Shown here: piece by piece, positions 12,798 to 23,393 of the stretch | How positions within the stretch are numbered: the stretch's first letter is position 1 | How the letters are laid out: each line of letters opens with the position of its first letter | Translations under genes and position numbers: made by a program | Source: Cornus controversa | Lineage: Eukaryota > Streptophyta > Magnoliopsida > Cornales > Cornaceae | DNA: 64,000 nucleotides | Direction: 5' to 3' | Assembly: GCA_026545225.1 (NCBI GenBank) | Contig: CM048845.1 | Span: forward strand, 99,933,033-99,997,032 | The notes under the pieces: model-generated | What the model was told of the DNA's origin: nothing | What the model saw: only the letters and a program-made list of their open reading frames with translations | Database searches by the model: none

Positions 12798-13392
12798 TGT
12801 TAGGTTGGCTCAAATTCTTATTGTGATTATGTTTTTATTATAGAGTTGTATCTTATTAGGTAATTTCTTAGTAGGCAAGTCTTGGTCTCAAGGAAGGAAA
12901 GTACTTGTTAGGCAAGCCTTGGGCTCTAAGGAATTGTAATCTTAGTCCACCAAGCAATTGGGTTTTGGGCTCTATAAATAGTTACCTAATTTATAGGTTG
13001 AGATAAGTGAGAAGAAAGGAGGCAATACTCTCATTGTATTTAAGAGGTTACTCTCATTGTTTTGAGAGGGCAACTCTTGCGTAGAGGTAATACTCTCATT
13101 GTTATTGAGAGGACACTTAGAGAGAGAATTCATGTTTAGAATTTGTGATTTCCTTTTGAGTGAGATTGGATGTATAAGGGTTAAGGGTTGAGAGTTGAGC
13201 GTACTCTTGATACAATTCTTCAACTTGTACTGTTATAATCTATATAGTGAAATAGGGTTCTCCGTGGACGTAGGCTTGTTTAGTCGAACCACGTATAATT
13301 CTTGGTGTGTTCTTGCAAATTTCTTCGTGCTTGTTTACTTATCATCACATGTAATATTTGGTGGTTCGTGATTGGGGGCTTATTTCTCAACA
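12798..13392 (+). repeat. 3' LTR of the Copia element
   Basis: 595 bp, the fuller of the two LTRs, with the same TATA box (TATAAATA at 12973) and the same ends (TGTTAGG and CAACA). Confidence 0.9.
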
Positions 13393-15031
13393 AAGTAAAT
13401 ATAAATCTTAGTTTAGTTTACCAAGGGTTCACCTGACAATGCACAATTTGCTCACTCTGGTCAACACATGTCACAAGCACAAACAGAGGGTTCCAACATA
13501 CCAATATGAGCTCCAAAACAGAATTTGTGTTTATCCATCATGCTCCAATTCCTAAACAAGAATTTGAACACTGTCATTAACAGAACTCACCTTAGTCTCA
13601 ATAATGCCAATCAAAGCAATATTATTTTTGGTGACAAAAATCCTGACTTTCCGTTGTTTAAGGGAGTCACCAAGGACCCTTATGTTTTAGGATGCATAAC
13701 TAATCATTTCGGATGGGGCATTGAAATAAGACCCTTCCCCTCTATGGAAACACTTGAGAAATTAGGATCTTTACCTTTGTCCTTTTCTGAGGTCTTCTGT
13801 TTGAAGGATGATTCTGCCTCATAATTCAAGTTTCACAACATAGTTTCGTCTCTTTGACCCTGCTGCACCTTTTTCTGGTCAATTTTCTCTTTGCCCTTCC
13901 TAGACAGTACCTTCCAATATTCTTCCCTCAGTGTCCAGGCCTCATCAGCCGTCTTGTCCACTCATTACATAAATGCACGTCCGAGGCTTCCACTGGTATA
14001 CAATCTTATCTTCCTGAATCTTATCCTCCCTTAGTTATGTATAAATTAAAGGACTCTATCAAGTCCTGATTCACTTCAAATTCAACATAAATATGTGTTT
14101 AATGCTTCAACTGATCCTTTTTGTATCCTCTGTCAGAAGATCTGCATAAAGTGGTCTCACAGCAATAGTGACTAGTTAGATTATAGCTCGGCCCTTTAGC
14201 ATCCCAGTACTCAACAAGAACATTGAAGAATTTGATTGTGATAAAATTTTGCAATCTAAATCTTTGGTTAATATTATTGGCCTGTACCATTTCTTCAATA
14301 TATTAAAGATTTACCCGGTGTGAGATATCACATTGTTCGAGGAACCCTAGATGCTGTTGGAGTAAAGGATTGTCAACAAGGGCATTCTAGTGCGGGTCTC
14401 ACTGCAAAGTGTCAAGGAACGGATTCGACAGCAAATCTCTAGCATTGATGTTGCTAAACTGAACAAAGAAAAATCCATTTTTCATTTGAGAGCACTCTTC
14501 CAGTAGCTACTTGTCCCAATACGTAGTATCGATTGATTTCACTAGAGAACAATGAATGTTTTTCATAAATTAATAAAATACTCAACATTACATTTCTCCC
14601 AATCTTTCCCTCCGAATGCAATCTCAGAAGGGGGATTCATGTGCCACCACTGTGGCGTACCCAGGTTAACCCCACTCTCAATGAGCGGCATCTGGGATTC
14701 ACGCACCACCTCATCTCTGCTATTTTCCATAATTGCACCTACCAAGTCACCACTAAAGCTAAAGAACTTCACGGATCTCATCTAGCATGGGATTCTCCTT
14801 CATGAATGCCTCCTAAACCTCTCGTCAGTAGAATCTGCAGTGGAACTCCTGTCGATATCAACTGATGGACTGTGTTCCACCATCTCTTCATCCACCATAG
14901 TTGTGAGATCAACATTTTATTTTATTATTTGTTTATTTTGTTGATGTGAGAGATTGTTGGAAAGTTTGGGTAATTTTGATACTTTGGAAGATGTTTCTCA
15001 ATTTATTAATTTGATAATGATTTTTTTTTGC

Positions 15032-15073
15032 AGGAAGAGCCAAGATGGAGGAAGAATTGCAAACTGAAGGAAA
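15032..15073 (+). other. candidate internal leader exon
   Basis: A 42-base segment bounded by a strong acceptor (T-rich tract then GCAG, ending 15031) and a donor GTATGAC at 15074. Joined to the 7590-7867 candidate exon it would continue the short reading MANKK with EEPRWRKNCKLKE. Joined further to 16922 this reading stops within a few codons, so it would be an upstream ORF rather than part of the main protein. Exon status is inference from splice signals only. Confidence 0.3.
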
Positions 15074-15329
15074 AGTATGACCATTTCCTTATTTATGCTT
15101 TCCTTTTTGGATGGAATAACCTTAAAATGAACTATTTAATTTTCTTTTTCTTTCATTTGGGTTTCCTGGTCCTCCACATAGTGCTTGGAAGTTGGAACTG
15201 TGCTGATCTTATTTCGCCTATGAAATGGCCTGACATAGTTTGCAAGTTTGAGTTCTATCAAAGTTTAAATCAGAAGTCTCCAGTTACAATAGTTTAAAAT
15301 GTCCTTTAGTCCTTGAAGGATAATTTTTA

Positions 15330-16490
15330 CAAATTATGCAATGAAACTATGGGAAAAGGTTAATAGAACAAAGGCTAAGGAAGGAATTTATAGTATCTAA
15401 TGATCAATTTGAATTTATGCTAGGGAGATCCACAATGGAGATCATTTACTTTATAAGACAATTAATTGAAGATTGTAGGAGAAAACAAAAAGATCTGCGT
15501 ATGATTTTTATAGACTTGGAAAAAGCATAAGATAGACTATAGTTGTGTCTTAAAGAGAAAACAAATCCTTATAAAACTTATAAAGATTATTCAAGATACT
15601 TGTAGGGATACAAAGACAAGTCTGTTCTACAAGTGGAGAGACTGGTGATTTTTATATAAAAATAATACTACACCAAGAATTAGTGTTAAGCCATACTATT
15701 CACAATAATTTTAAATGGAATAGCAAAAGACTAGCAATAAGACATTCGATGGTAAATGTTGTTTGCCAAGGACAATATTTCTAAGGAAGCCTCCCAATAA
15801 AATTAAGAACACAAGAAAAAAGCATTAGCGTCAAAAGGTTTAAAATTAGTAACATTAAAATGGAATTTATGGAATATAAATTTAATAAAGCCTCCAAGGA
15901 TTACCCAAAATAATCATTTTCAATATTTGGATCAATGATACAAAATAACAGAGATATAAATGATGATATAATTAGTAGGATTGGATCCAGTTTGACAAAA
16001 TGGGGACAAGCTAGTTGTGTCTTATGTTATAAAAGAAAACCAAAGGAAAATTTTATAGGAGGATTATTAGGCCAACTATCTTATGTGGAGCAGTGTTGGA
16101 AATTACAAAAGAAATAAGAACAACTCATTTATATAGCCGAAATGAGAATGTTATGATAAATGATAGGTGTGACTAGAAGAGATAGGGTTAACAATAAACG
16201 TGTGAGAAAAAATTAGTTGTGGCCCCTAGTAGTGATAAAAATAAGAGAAAATAGGCTTTAGGTGGTATGGACATCTGCAATGTAGACCTGTAGATGCAGC
16301 AGTATTAAAACAGGAAGATCGGTTTGTATAGAAGGTAAGAGAAAGAAAGGCTAACCAAAACTAACATGAAATGAAGTTATTGGAAATAATTTTAAAATAA
16401 AATATACAATGATAAATGAATTTGTAAAAAAGAATAGAAAAAGATAATTCACATGGCTGACCCCATTCATATGGGATAAAGGCAAGGTGA
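15330..16490 (+). mobile_element. 5'-truncated, decayed RTE-type LINE fragment
   Basis: Clearly homologous to the second half of the better RTE copy at 42645-46639. The RT region can be followed at 15410-15540 (FEFMLGRSTMEIIYFIRQLI, then FIDLEKA followed by a stop), and the 3' end reads GGCTGACCCCATTCATATGG then GGCAAGGTGATG, the RTE 3' terminus. Many stops and small deletions are present, including loss of the FADD region. The 5' limit is approximate. Confidence 0.8.
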
Positions 16491-16921
16491 TGCACTTCCA
16501 GGATGTTTAACTCAGTTTATTGTGTTTTTCATTCTTCCTTTTCTTTTTGTGCAAGAGATTTATAGCATTTGACTGATAGGCTGTTTCATTCAAAAACATC
16601 ATCATGATCCCATAGAAAATGAAAAATATGAAGGGGAAAAAAAAGGAAAACCAAGGTGGTTTTCTGAATCCTGAGACAGGTTTATTTCCATAAGTGGGAA
16701 GGGAAACATATAGGTTCATTTGATTGCTGTCAGAACACATTGATTTCGTTTTAGTCTCTTGCTATTACATCTTAGTTGCATTGGGTTTCATAAAACATCC
16801 ATCACATGCTTTTATTTATTTATTTTTATCCCGATATTAGTAGCATGAAACTACTTGGCTTTTATGGAAATTTTTATTATTGCAAACAAAACTTAGATTG
16901 TTTCTTGTTTTTCATTATTCA

Positions 16922-17110
16922 GGATGACCACCTTGTGAATTGTCGAAGCTCAAGCTAGTATCCACTTCATAATTATATCAAAACTTGGTAACTGCTTTGA
17001 TTCCATCTTATAACAAACTGTCAGAGAATTCTCTATATATTTTTCTCTGATAAATCAGTTCTTCTTGCCTGAAGGTGTTCATTTTCTCAGTATTTTCACA
17101 CCTTATGGTA
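16922..17110 (+). other. likely 5' UTR portion of the calmodulin-binding gene
   Basis: An acceptor (TTATTCAG ending 16921) lies 189 bases before the start codon, and the frame is closed by stops shortly before the ATG. A leader exon here joined directly to the coding part is the simplest reading. Confidence 0.4.
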
Positions 17111-19021
17111 ATGGCTGAGGAAACAGTTGATATTCCAGTTAGTATGGAAACAGTAGATGTCCGAGTCCCAGTGCCAGTCACTGTGGAAACAGTTGATATC
17201 CCATCTCTCAAGAAAATTCGGCTTGAAGGTGATCATGTGAGAAGGAATTCGACTGGAAACTTAGGCACAATGTACAATGGAACAAAGGTCTTATCTCGAT
17301 ATCTCAAAGCTTCTATAGGTTCCTGCCATGATAGTTGTAAATATGGGATGAAACATTTGTGCGAAACGAAGTCAACGAGTCCCAGGCCAAAAAGAATCAT
17401 AACTAGAGCAGGGGAAGGTGAATATTTGGCTAGAACTGTAAATTCAGTGCAGAGAAAGAAGAAATCAGTAATCAGTCATAAGCCTTCGCCTGATTCCAAT
17501 AGCCAGACACCAGACAAAAATCAAGTCACTAAGAAAGAAGTTTCAGCATCAGCCAAGAAAGCTGCTGCTTCTCCCAAACATGTCTCATCACCTAGGGAGG
17601 GTTTGGATGTTTCTAGAAAAGTTGCTAGTGATGTGAAGCCTTTGCCTGATTCCAATAGCCAGACACCAGGCAAAAATCAAGACACTAAGAAAGAAGTTTC
17701 AGCATCAGCCAAGAAAGCTGCTGCCGCTTCTCCAAAACATGTCTCATCACCTAGGGAGGGTTTGGGTGTTTCTAGAAAAGTTGCTGGTGATGTGAAGCCA
17801 AAGCGTTTGCTTACAAAGTCATCTTCTCTTCCAATCCCAATACATTTGAGCAGTAGAAGAGACGGTGAAATCATTATACCCAAGAGAACAGAAGCTCAAA
17901 AAATGAGTCCACTGGGAGGTTCAAGCAATACAAGGAAGAGTGATATTTGTAAAAATAATGAAGTGGAGACCCCCAAAACGAGAAAGAAAAACAATTTGAT
18001 GCAACCAACTGTTCCTTTATCTCCCAAATCAACTGTCAAGAGATTTTTTAGCCAAAAGTCAGATAACTATAGGAATCTACGAAAGGTGTCTCTTCTCAAA
18101 AATGAACAGAATGAGAGAGAAGCTGAACCTGATCAACCAAACAATGGAACAGTTCCAGAGAAGACATTGTATGTTATTGAAACAAAGCCCACTGACCTTA
18201 CTGTGGAACTTGCTCAAAGTGATAGTCCTTTTGCTCATTCCTCTCCATCCCTATCTCCATCCTCTGAGGACGAAAGCATGGAATCTGATCAAAAGGGAAG
18301 ACATGCCTCTCTGTCACCCACATCTTCTGAGGACAAAATTTCAGAACAAACTCAAACTGATATTTACACTTCTCAATCGTCTTCATCCTCACCTCCATCC
18401 TCTGAGAACAGAAGCTTGAGACGTACTAGAAATGAAAACCATAATTCTCGGTTGTCTTCATTGTCGTTATTGTCATCATCCTCGCTTGCATTGGACTCCT
18501 CGAAAACAGATGAAGGTGGCCTCATCTCTGAACACAATGGAACTAAATCTGAGAACCAAACAGAAAATCAAAAAGTGGAATGCAAGAGCAGGTCCAGAAG
18601 GGTTGGTAGAGTTAGCTCTGAAGACAGAGATAGCTCACCACGAAAAGTTAATTTCAGGAGAAGAAAGTTGGTTGATGTCCATTATGAGAAAAATGATCCA
18701 AGGAGACTCAGATTTAGGCAAGGAAAAGTACCAGGTGAGAACCAAAATGGCAAGGCTGATACGAAAAGGAGAATCTTAAGGAGGGAAATTTCCGATTGTA
18801 AGTCGAATGCTACTAATGCAGAAAATGTGGAAGTTGTTCTTCGACACCAAGATGTGGAAGGAAAGAAAGATGTTCAAAATTTGTTTAATGAAGTAATCGA
18901 AGAGACTGCAAGCAAGCTCGTCCTGGACAGAAAGAGTAAGGTCAAGGCTTTGGTGGGTGCTTTCGAAACTGTGATCTCCCTCCAGGATACCAAATCGTCA
19001 GCGACGACTAAAACAAACTGA
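17111..19021 (+). CDS. calmodulin-binding-domain protein (plant CaMBD family)
   Basis: A 636-residue protein in one open exon. The conserved part is C-terminal: RRRKLVDVHYEKNDPRRLRF (from about residue 515) and, after about residue 563, NVEVVLRHQDVEGKKDVQ, FNEVIEETASKLV, KVKALVGAFETVISLQ. This matches the plant calmodulin-binding domain family (CaM_binding), whose basic amphipathic end binds calmodulin. The rest is low-complexity and probably disordered: three TVD(I/V) motifs at the N-terminus, a lysine/serine-rich middle with a perfect-frame tandem duplication, then Ser-Glu-Asp clusters (SSPSLSPSSEDES and two similar). Start: ATG 17111 (MAEETVDIP) fits the family; an in-frame ATG at 17105 adds two residues. 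A cytosolic or cytoskeletal calcium-signalling role is inferred, not shown. No paralogue name can be given safely. Confidence 0.85.
   Translation: MAEETVDIPVSMETVDVRVPVPVTVETVDIPSLKKIRLEGDHVRRNSTGNLGTMYNGTKVLSRYLKASIGSCHDSCKYGMKHLCETKSTSPRPKRIITRAGEGEYLARTVNSVQRKKKSVISHKPSPDSNSQTPDKNQVTKKEVSASAKKAAASPKHVSSPREGLDVSRKVASDVKPLPDSNSQTPGKNQDTKKEVSASAKKAAAASPKHVSSPREGLGVSRKVAGDVKPKRLLTKSSSLPIPIHLSSRRDGEIIIPKRTEAQKMSPLGGSSNTRKSDICKNNEVETPKTRKKNNLMQPTVPLSPKSTVKRFFSQKSDNYRNLRKVSLLKNEQNEREAEPDQPNNGTVPEKTLYVIETKPTDLTVELAQSDSPFAHSSPSLSPSSEDESMESDQKGRHASLSPTSSEDKISEQTQTDIYTSQSSSSSPPSSENRSLRRTRNENHNSRLSSLSLLSSSSLALDSSKTDEGGLISEHNGTKSENQTENQKVECKSRSRRVGRVSSEDRDSSPRKVNFRRRKLVDVHYEKNDPRRLRFRQGKVPGENQNGKADTKRRILRREISDCKSNATNAENVEVVLRHQDVEGKKDVQNLFNEVIEETASKLVLDRKSKVKALVGAFETVISLQDTKSSATTKTN
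17483..17797 (+). repeat. in-frame tandem duplication inside the calmodulin-binding gene
   Basis: Two copies (17483-17638 and 17639-17797), 156 and 159 bases, encode 52 and 53 residues starting PDSNSQTP and ending SRKVA(S/G)DVK. They differ at few positions, and the second has one extra alanine codon. Near identity suggests a recent duplication. Confidence 0.9.
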
Positions 19022-22000
19022 GTTGCCAAAGGTCTGCCTCATTTCCTTGACATATAGCAGTTGCTTATAATAATCCATAAGTAATTGGGGGGGTTGACAT
19101 GTGAGTGAACTCACAACCTTTGTGACAGCATAAATTGAGTGATTATATTCATTAGAGTTGCGAAAGCTTGGATGAGACTGACTTGTCTTTGCTGTCAAGT
19201 GTATTGATTTGCTGAACCATTTACTCTTTTTTATTTTGCTTTTCTTGTTCAAATATATTGACTGTTGTCATTTATTTATTTGTCTTCACGAAGGCGGCAA
19301 ATTTCATTGAGTATTTATTTTACTATTTTGTACAAAAAAGAATTTCAAATAGCTGTTGACACTATTTGTATAATGATTTCTTTTTTATGCAAGTGTTTAT
19401 TTGTATAATTCTTTTTCTTTGCTTCTGAATATGAGCTAGGAATCTGTATTGGAAACCTATGTTGCCTATCCATTGTTCAACATGAATTCATATTTATGAA
19501 TTGTTCAAACACAAATCTGCCTGACTATTCCTAAGTGCAATGTTACTATGGATGTTTGTAATCACATGTTATGTGTGTCTATATATATATATATATTGCT
19601 GTTGAACTTTCACTAAAATGAAACCTGGGAAAGGTCTTGGTTGTTGCTTTGCTGGCTTCAAATAGTTGATACAAGGCATTTTAGATGCAACTTGAAAGAG
19701 CTGCCTAGTATGGCATTCTATTGGCAATATAATTTCAATAAAAAAAAGCCCAAGAATTTTCAAATTTTTTCTTTGCTATGACATCGATGCCCGTTCATTC
19801 TAGGAATTTCATTCCAGCATTTTTCACTTCTACAACAGGTTCACTGATATGTGTTTGCTTACATTGTGAATTGGCAAGAAGTTTGATATTATTTCCTAAC
19901 CAAAAATAAATAAATAAATAAATGATAGTACAAAGTGCTTGAAATCAGCAATACTGGAAGTTATGAAGTATGGACACGGGCCAGAGTTTACTGTTGGTAA
20001 CGGTTACTTTTTTGAATCTGCATTTGCAAAATTGGTTGGTCAGCCTTGGACTTGGGCCTGGATTTTTGTATTCGCTTAGTGTGCGCCTAGCCCAAATTTG
20101 AGCCTTTACCACGGTGGTATGTCCCAATCTCTACATACTTATATATACATTTGCTTGAATTTTCAGAGAAAAATAAAATCCAACCGCGTAATTATATGCA
20201 TTTGTCGTATTGCATCATGAGGGCAAGCCTCCACGCAACGCAACGGTAATGTTGTTCTATTGTGACATATTTCGTAATAGAAGTCTTGTGCACAGAATTT
20301 GCCTTGTCCTGTCATATTGTATCATCCTTATCTTTGTCAAATACTCGGGAATTCATATATCTTAACAAAAGTATTACCATAAAACTAAAATTTAAACTGT
20401 GACTTTGGTCAAAAGCTCTAAATATTCAAACAATTTGATTTTTGGCATGAATGATAATGATGAAAAACATTTAATCTAAAGACAAAAAAGTTTTTGATTC
20501 GCACAACTTTATTTTATTATTATACAAACTGTAAAGCGATAATGGCCCTGTCATAGTCAGTTATCCATCTCCCTTCCTATCAAATAATCAAAATTCTTCA
20601 ATTAATTCCTTTCACTATTATTTCTATTTAATTCTATACATCTCCTAACATATATTTTCTTTTAGATTTCACGTCTGCACTTTTGTTTAACTTAAAGAAT
20701 TCTTGTTGAAAAGGTCAAGTATGACAACTTTTTCATCTTGAAATCAACTTACTAAAGTCCATACCAAATTCAACCTAACCCTAAATAAGGCATAATAAGG
20801 TGCTCAACCAACCTAATTCAATTTTATGCCAGTGCAGCCCCTTTAAGCTATCTAATAAGCGACTTTTGCACAAGGCACCTATTTTACAAAATCTATACTT
20901 TTTAGCTTGCAAAGCTGGAACCCAAAAGAACTGCAAAGTCTGCAAATTACTAAATCATCTCAAATTAAATGTTAATTAAGCTTCATAATTGAGTTCGAAT
21001 AAAATAAATTATTAGGTAGTTTCGGAATCATTAATTTCGGCCAATTAGAGTCTGACACTAGCAAAGTCAATCAAAACATGACACATAAATAACTGTGTCA
21101 ACTTTATTTCAAAATTTATTTGTGTATCAAATTCTGATCGACCAAAAATACTAGTTCGGTAACTATGTGATAATTTCTCTTAGGTAGAGATTATAGAGAA
21201 GTTTAAAGATAAGAAAATCACCCTTACACAATGGGTGGCATCTCTTACAAGTGTACAAAATGCCCCAATATTTTATTGCAACTACCCAGCTGTGTCAAAG
21301 ACGCAACTGGTCCTTACCTTTCATTTGGAGGGAACACATTGATGACGTGTGGTCAGACTTAGCTCTATTATTCAACTCAGATCAAAATTTTGTTGGATAT
21401 TGATGTGAAGAGTTTAGAATTTCTACTCAAAGCATAATAGCTAGGCTGTCCCAAGGATCAAGTGGAACCCACAAATCTATACGGAATTATATATATTGGT
21501 CCATATGTGTTATGACCATGGCATACAAATGTGGTTCACATTGAGATGGCTGTATACATCAAGATCCCACAGGCGACCTCATGAACTGTCATGTCAAACA
21601 AATTAGTAACATACTAATAATATTGTGGGAATGTGATATAGCAGTCACAAACTAAAACTTTTCTACTTTGGCATTACTACTGTGACATATACATGAATTA
21701 GGATGATGTTGAGTAATATCTAGTAGGTCTAATCATTTCTACAACTAATTGTTTTCTTTCTCCATTTATTTTTATACTGATTCAAATGTTGTTGATTGAC
21801 TACTCCTTTTCAAGTCTACTTAATTCACAAAGCATGTACTAGAGGAATTAAATTTTCAACTCTACTTAATTCATAAAGCATGTACAAGAGGAAATAAATT
21901 TTTAAGGGAATTTTTAACATACATTTGTAGAATAATTAATTATATACACACACTAACTCGACTGTGACTCACCAATTGTGAGAGAACATAACATGTGAAA

Positions 22001-22567
22001 ATCACTATCTCACCGTCTCTTTCAGAGTCAATGAGTGTCGGAATCAGAACTTTTATATTTTTCATATTTTTATGGTAGTAATTCTAGAAGATGTTGTCAT
22101 TGAGATTATTTTAATTTCTTATACAACTATTAGTATGAGATGTAATGTGATATATATATATATATATATTTGGTGTCCTTGGCAATATTATCAAGGTTGA
22201 TGAATTCAGAGTCCCCCCGATCAACGACACCATGCATGGATCATGGATGATCACTAATTCAAGCTCAGAGGTGACCCCATTGACAACTATATATATATAG
22301 GGAATAGTACTAGATAATTAAGGCATGAGATATGATCACCTAATTGGTCCTTGTGCATGCCCTTGGCCTCAAACGTTTTTGAATGTGAATTGACTTCCAA
22401 CAACTTTGTTGGTACCACAAGGACATCTAGCGTGGAGTCGCTATCCTAATTAGCATGTTGAAGAATGTCGGTAGTACTACAACGCCTCCTATTCAAAAAT
22501 TAAGGTCCCAAAACTTCCATTATTTTTTAATGACATACATAGATATGATCACCTATTTTTTAATGAC

Positions 22568-22631
<64 letters not shown>

Positions 22632-23339
22632 TACTCTTTTTTTCCCCTAGCTAAATGATTTACTTGTACTTGTCTAGTGTTTTTGTCACTTACTACTAGT
22701 TATTAGTATCTTTTATTTTTGAACGACCTTTTAATACAGTTTACGACATGTCAATCATCTGCCAACCATGTCATGCATTTTTGTCCTTGTTTTTCCTTTT
22801 TTTCAGTAAGTGCATGTTGTCCTTTGTTTTACTTTTCAAATTATTTTATTTATTTATTTTAGTTTTTTGTTTGGAGGTGTTTAATTTATTTCTGGAGCCA
22901 TTTTTTCGATAGACTTGTCACCTCGACCATCTACCATTTCTTTTGCTTAAACAGGTGCGATGAGAGTATGAACATCTTTAATTTACTAGCTAGATGAACT
23001 TTCTTGATATTAATTTAATTAAACAGCTATTATATATAATTGAGTCAATGCTAAACGTACATTGTCATTTAAGGCAGTCCATATGGATCGATCACAAATG
23101 CAATCCATTGGGTACAGAGCATAAACAAATACAGAGGAAATATATGTATATATATATACACACACATATGAATACGTATGTATTTGCTTCACAGATGAAA
23201 CAAACATGTAAAATCAAATAAAAACAAAAACATGCAAGCCTTTGGGTAAATCAATAGTAACCAAAAGCCTGCACCATATTATTCCTAGACAAATATATCA
23301 TCAATTACACCACAGGCTTTTATGTTCTTTAGTAAATAT
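19022..23339. other. gene-free intergenic stretch
   Basis: 3' flanks of the calmodulin-binding gene (plus) and of the UNE10-like gene (minus), converging. It contains short (TA)n and (AC)n tracts, including the compound repeat at 22572-22632. No coding region, RNA gene or element with clear ends was recognised. Confidence 0.6.
22572..22632. repeat. compound (CA)n(TA)n microsatellite
   Basis: About 17 CA units followed directly by about 13 TA units. Confidence 0.95.
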
Positions 23340-23345
23340 TTTATT
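23340..23345 (-). terminator. possible poly(A) signal of the UNE10-like gene
   Basis: AATAAA on the minus strand, about 50 bases after the stop codon. Plant poly(A) signals are loose, so this is only a candidate. Confidence 0.35.
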
Positions 23346-23393
23346 GGTTTTTTCTTAGATTTGCTAATTCCTTGGAAAAGATGAATAATGTAT

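Larger units (their letters stand above)
10649..13392 (+). mobile_element. non-autonomous Copia LTR retrotransposon
   Basis: Complete insertion of 2744 bp with two LTRs starting TGTTAGG and ending CAACA, flanked by a perfect 5-bp target duplication AAGTA (10644-10648 and 13393-13397). A tRNA-Met-like primer site (TGCTATCAGAGT) follows the 5' LTR and a purine tract (AAGGGGGAGA) precedes the 3' LTR. The interior (about 1.67 kb) encodes only gag and protease-like remnants. No integrase core, reverse transcriptase or RNase H is present, so movement would need helper proteins from another copy. It is inserted in the older antisense L1. Confidence 0.9.
9090..14790 (-). mobile_element. decayed L1-type LINE (minus strand), interrupted by a SINE and a Copia element
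   Basis: Read on the minus strand, pieces of a plant L1 occur in the right order with many stops and frameshifts. About 14050-13950 carries the end of ORF1 (VYQWKPRTC, the lead-in to the L1 zinc knuckle). About 10600-10440 carries an endonuclease-like stretch (ERIGGSSECSPCMEDFNNCI). About 10410-10300 holds the spacer between endonuclease and RT (KICKKLKFLKNEFKK). About 9530-9330 holds RT motifs (SLNDYRPIS, then ISDYILLSQEMV), and about 9240-9100 holds a GDPMSHYIF motif. The Copia element 10649-13392 and the SINE 9986-10141 lie inside it and are younger. It is non-functional. Both outer limits are approximate. Confidence 0.75.

Noticed and set aside
18102-18779. Two open frames (105 and 115 codons) on the plus strand
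   Set aside because: Alternative frames within the calmodulin-binding-protein gene, without family resemblance.
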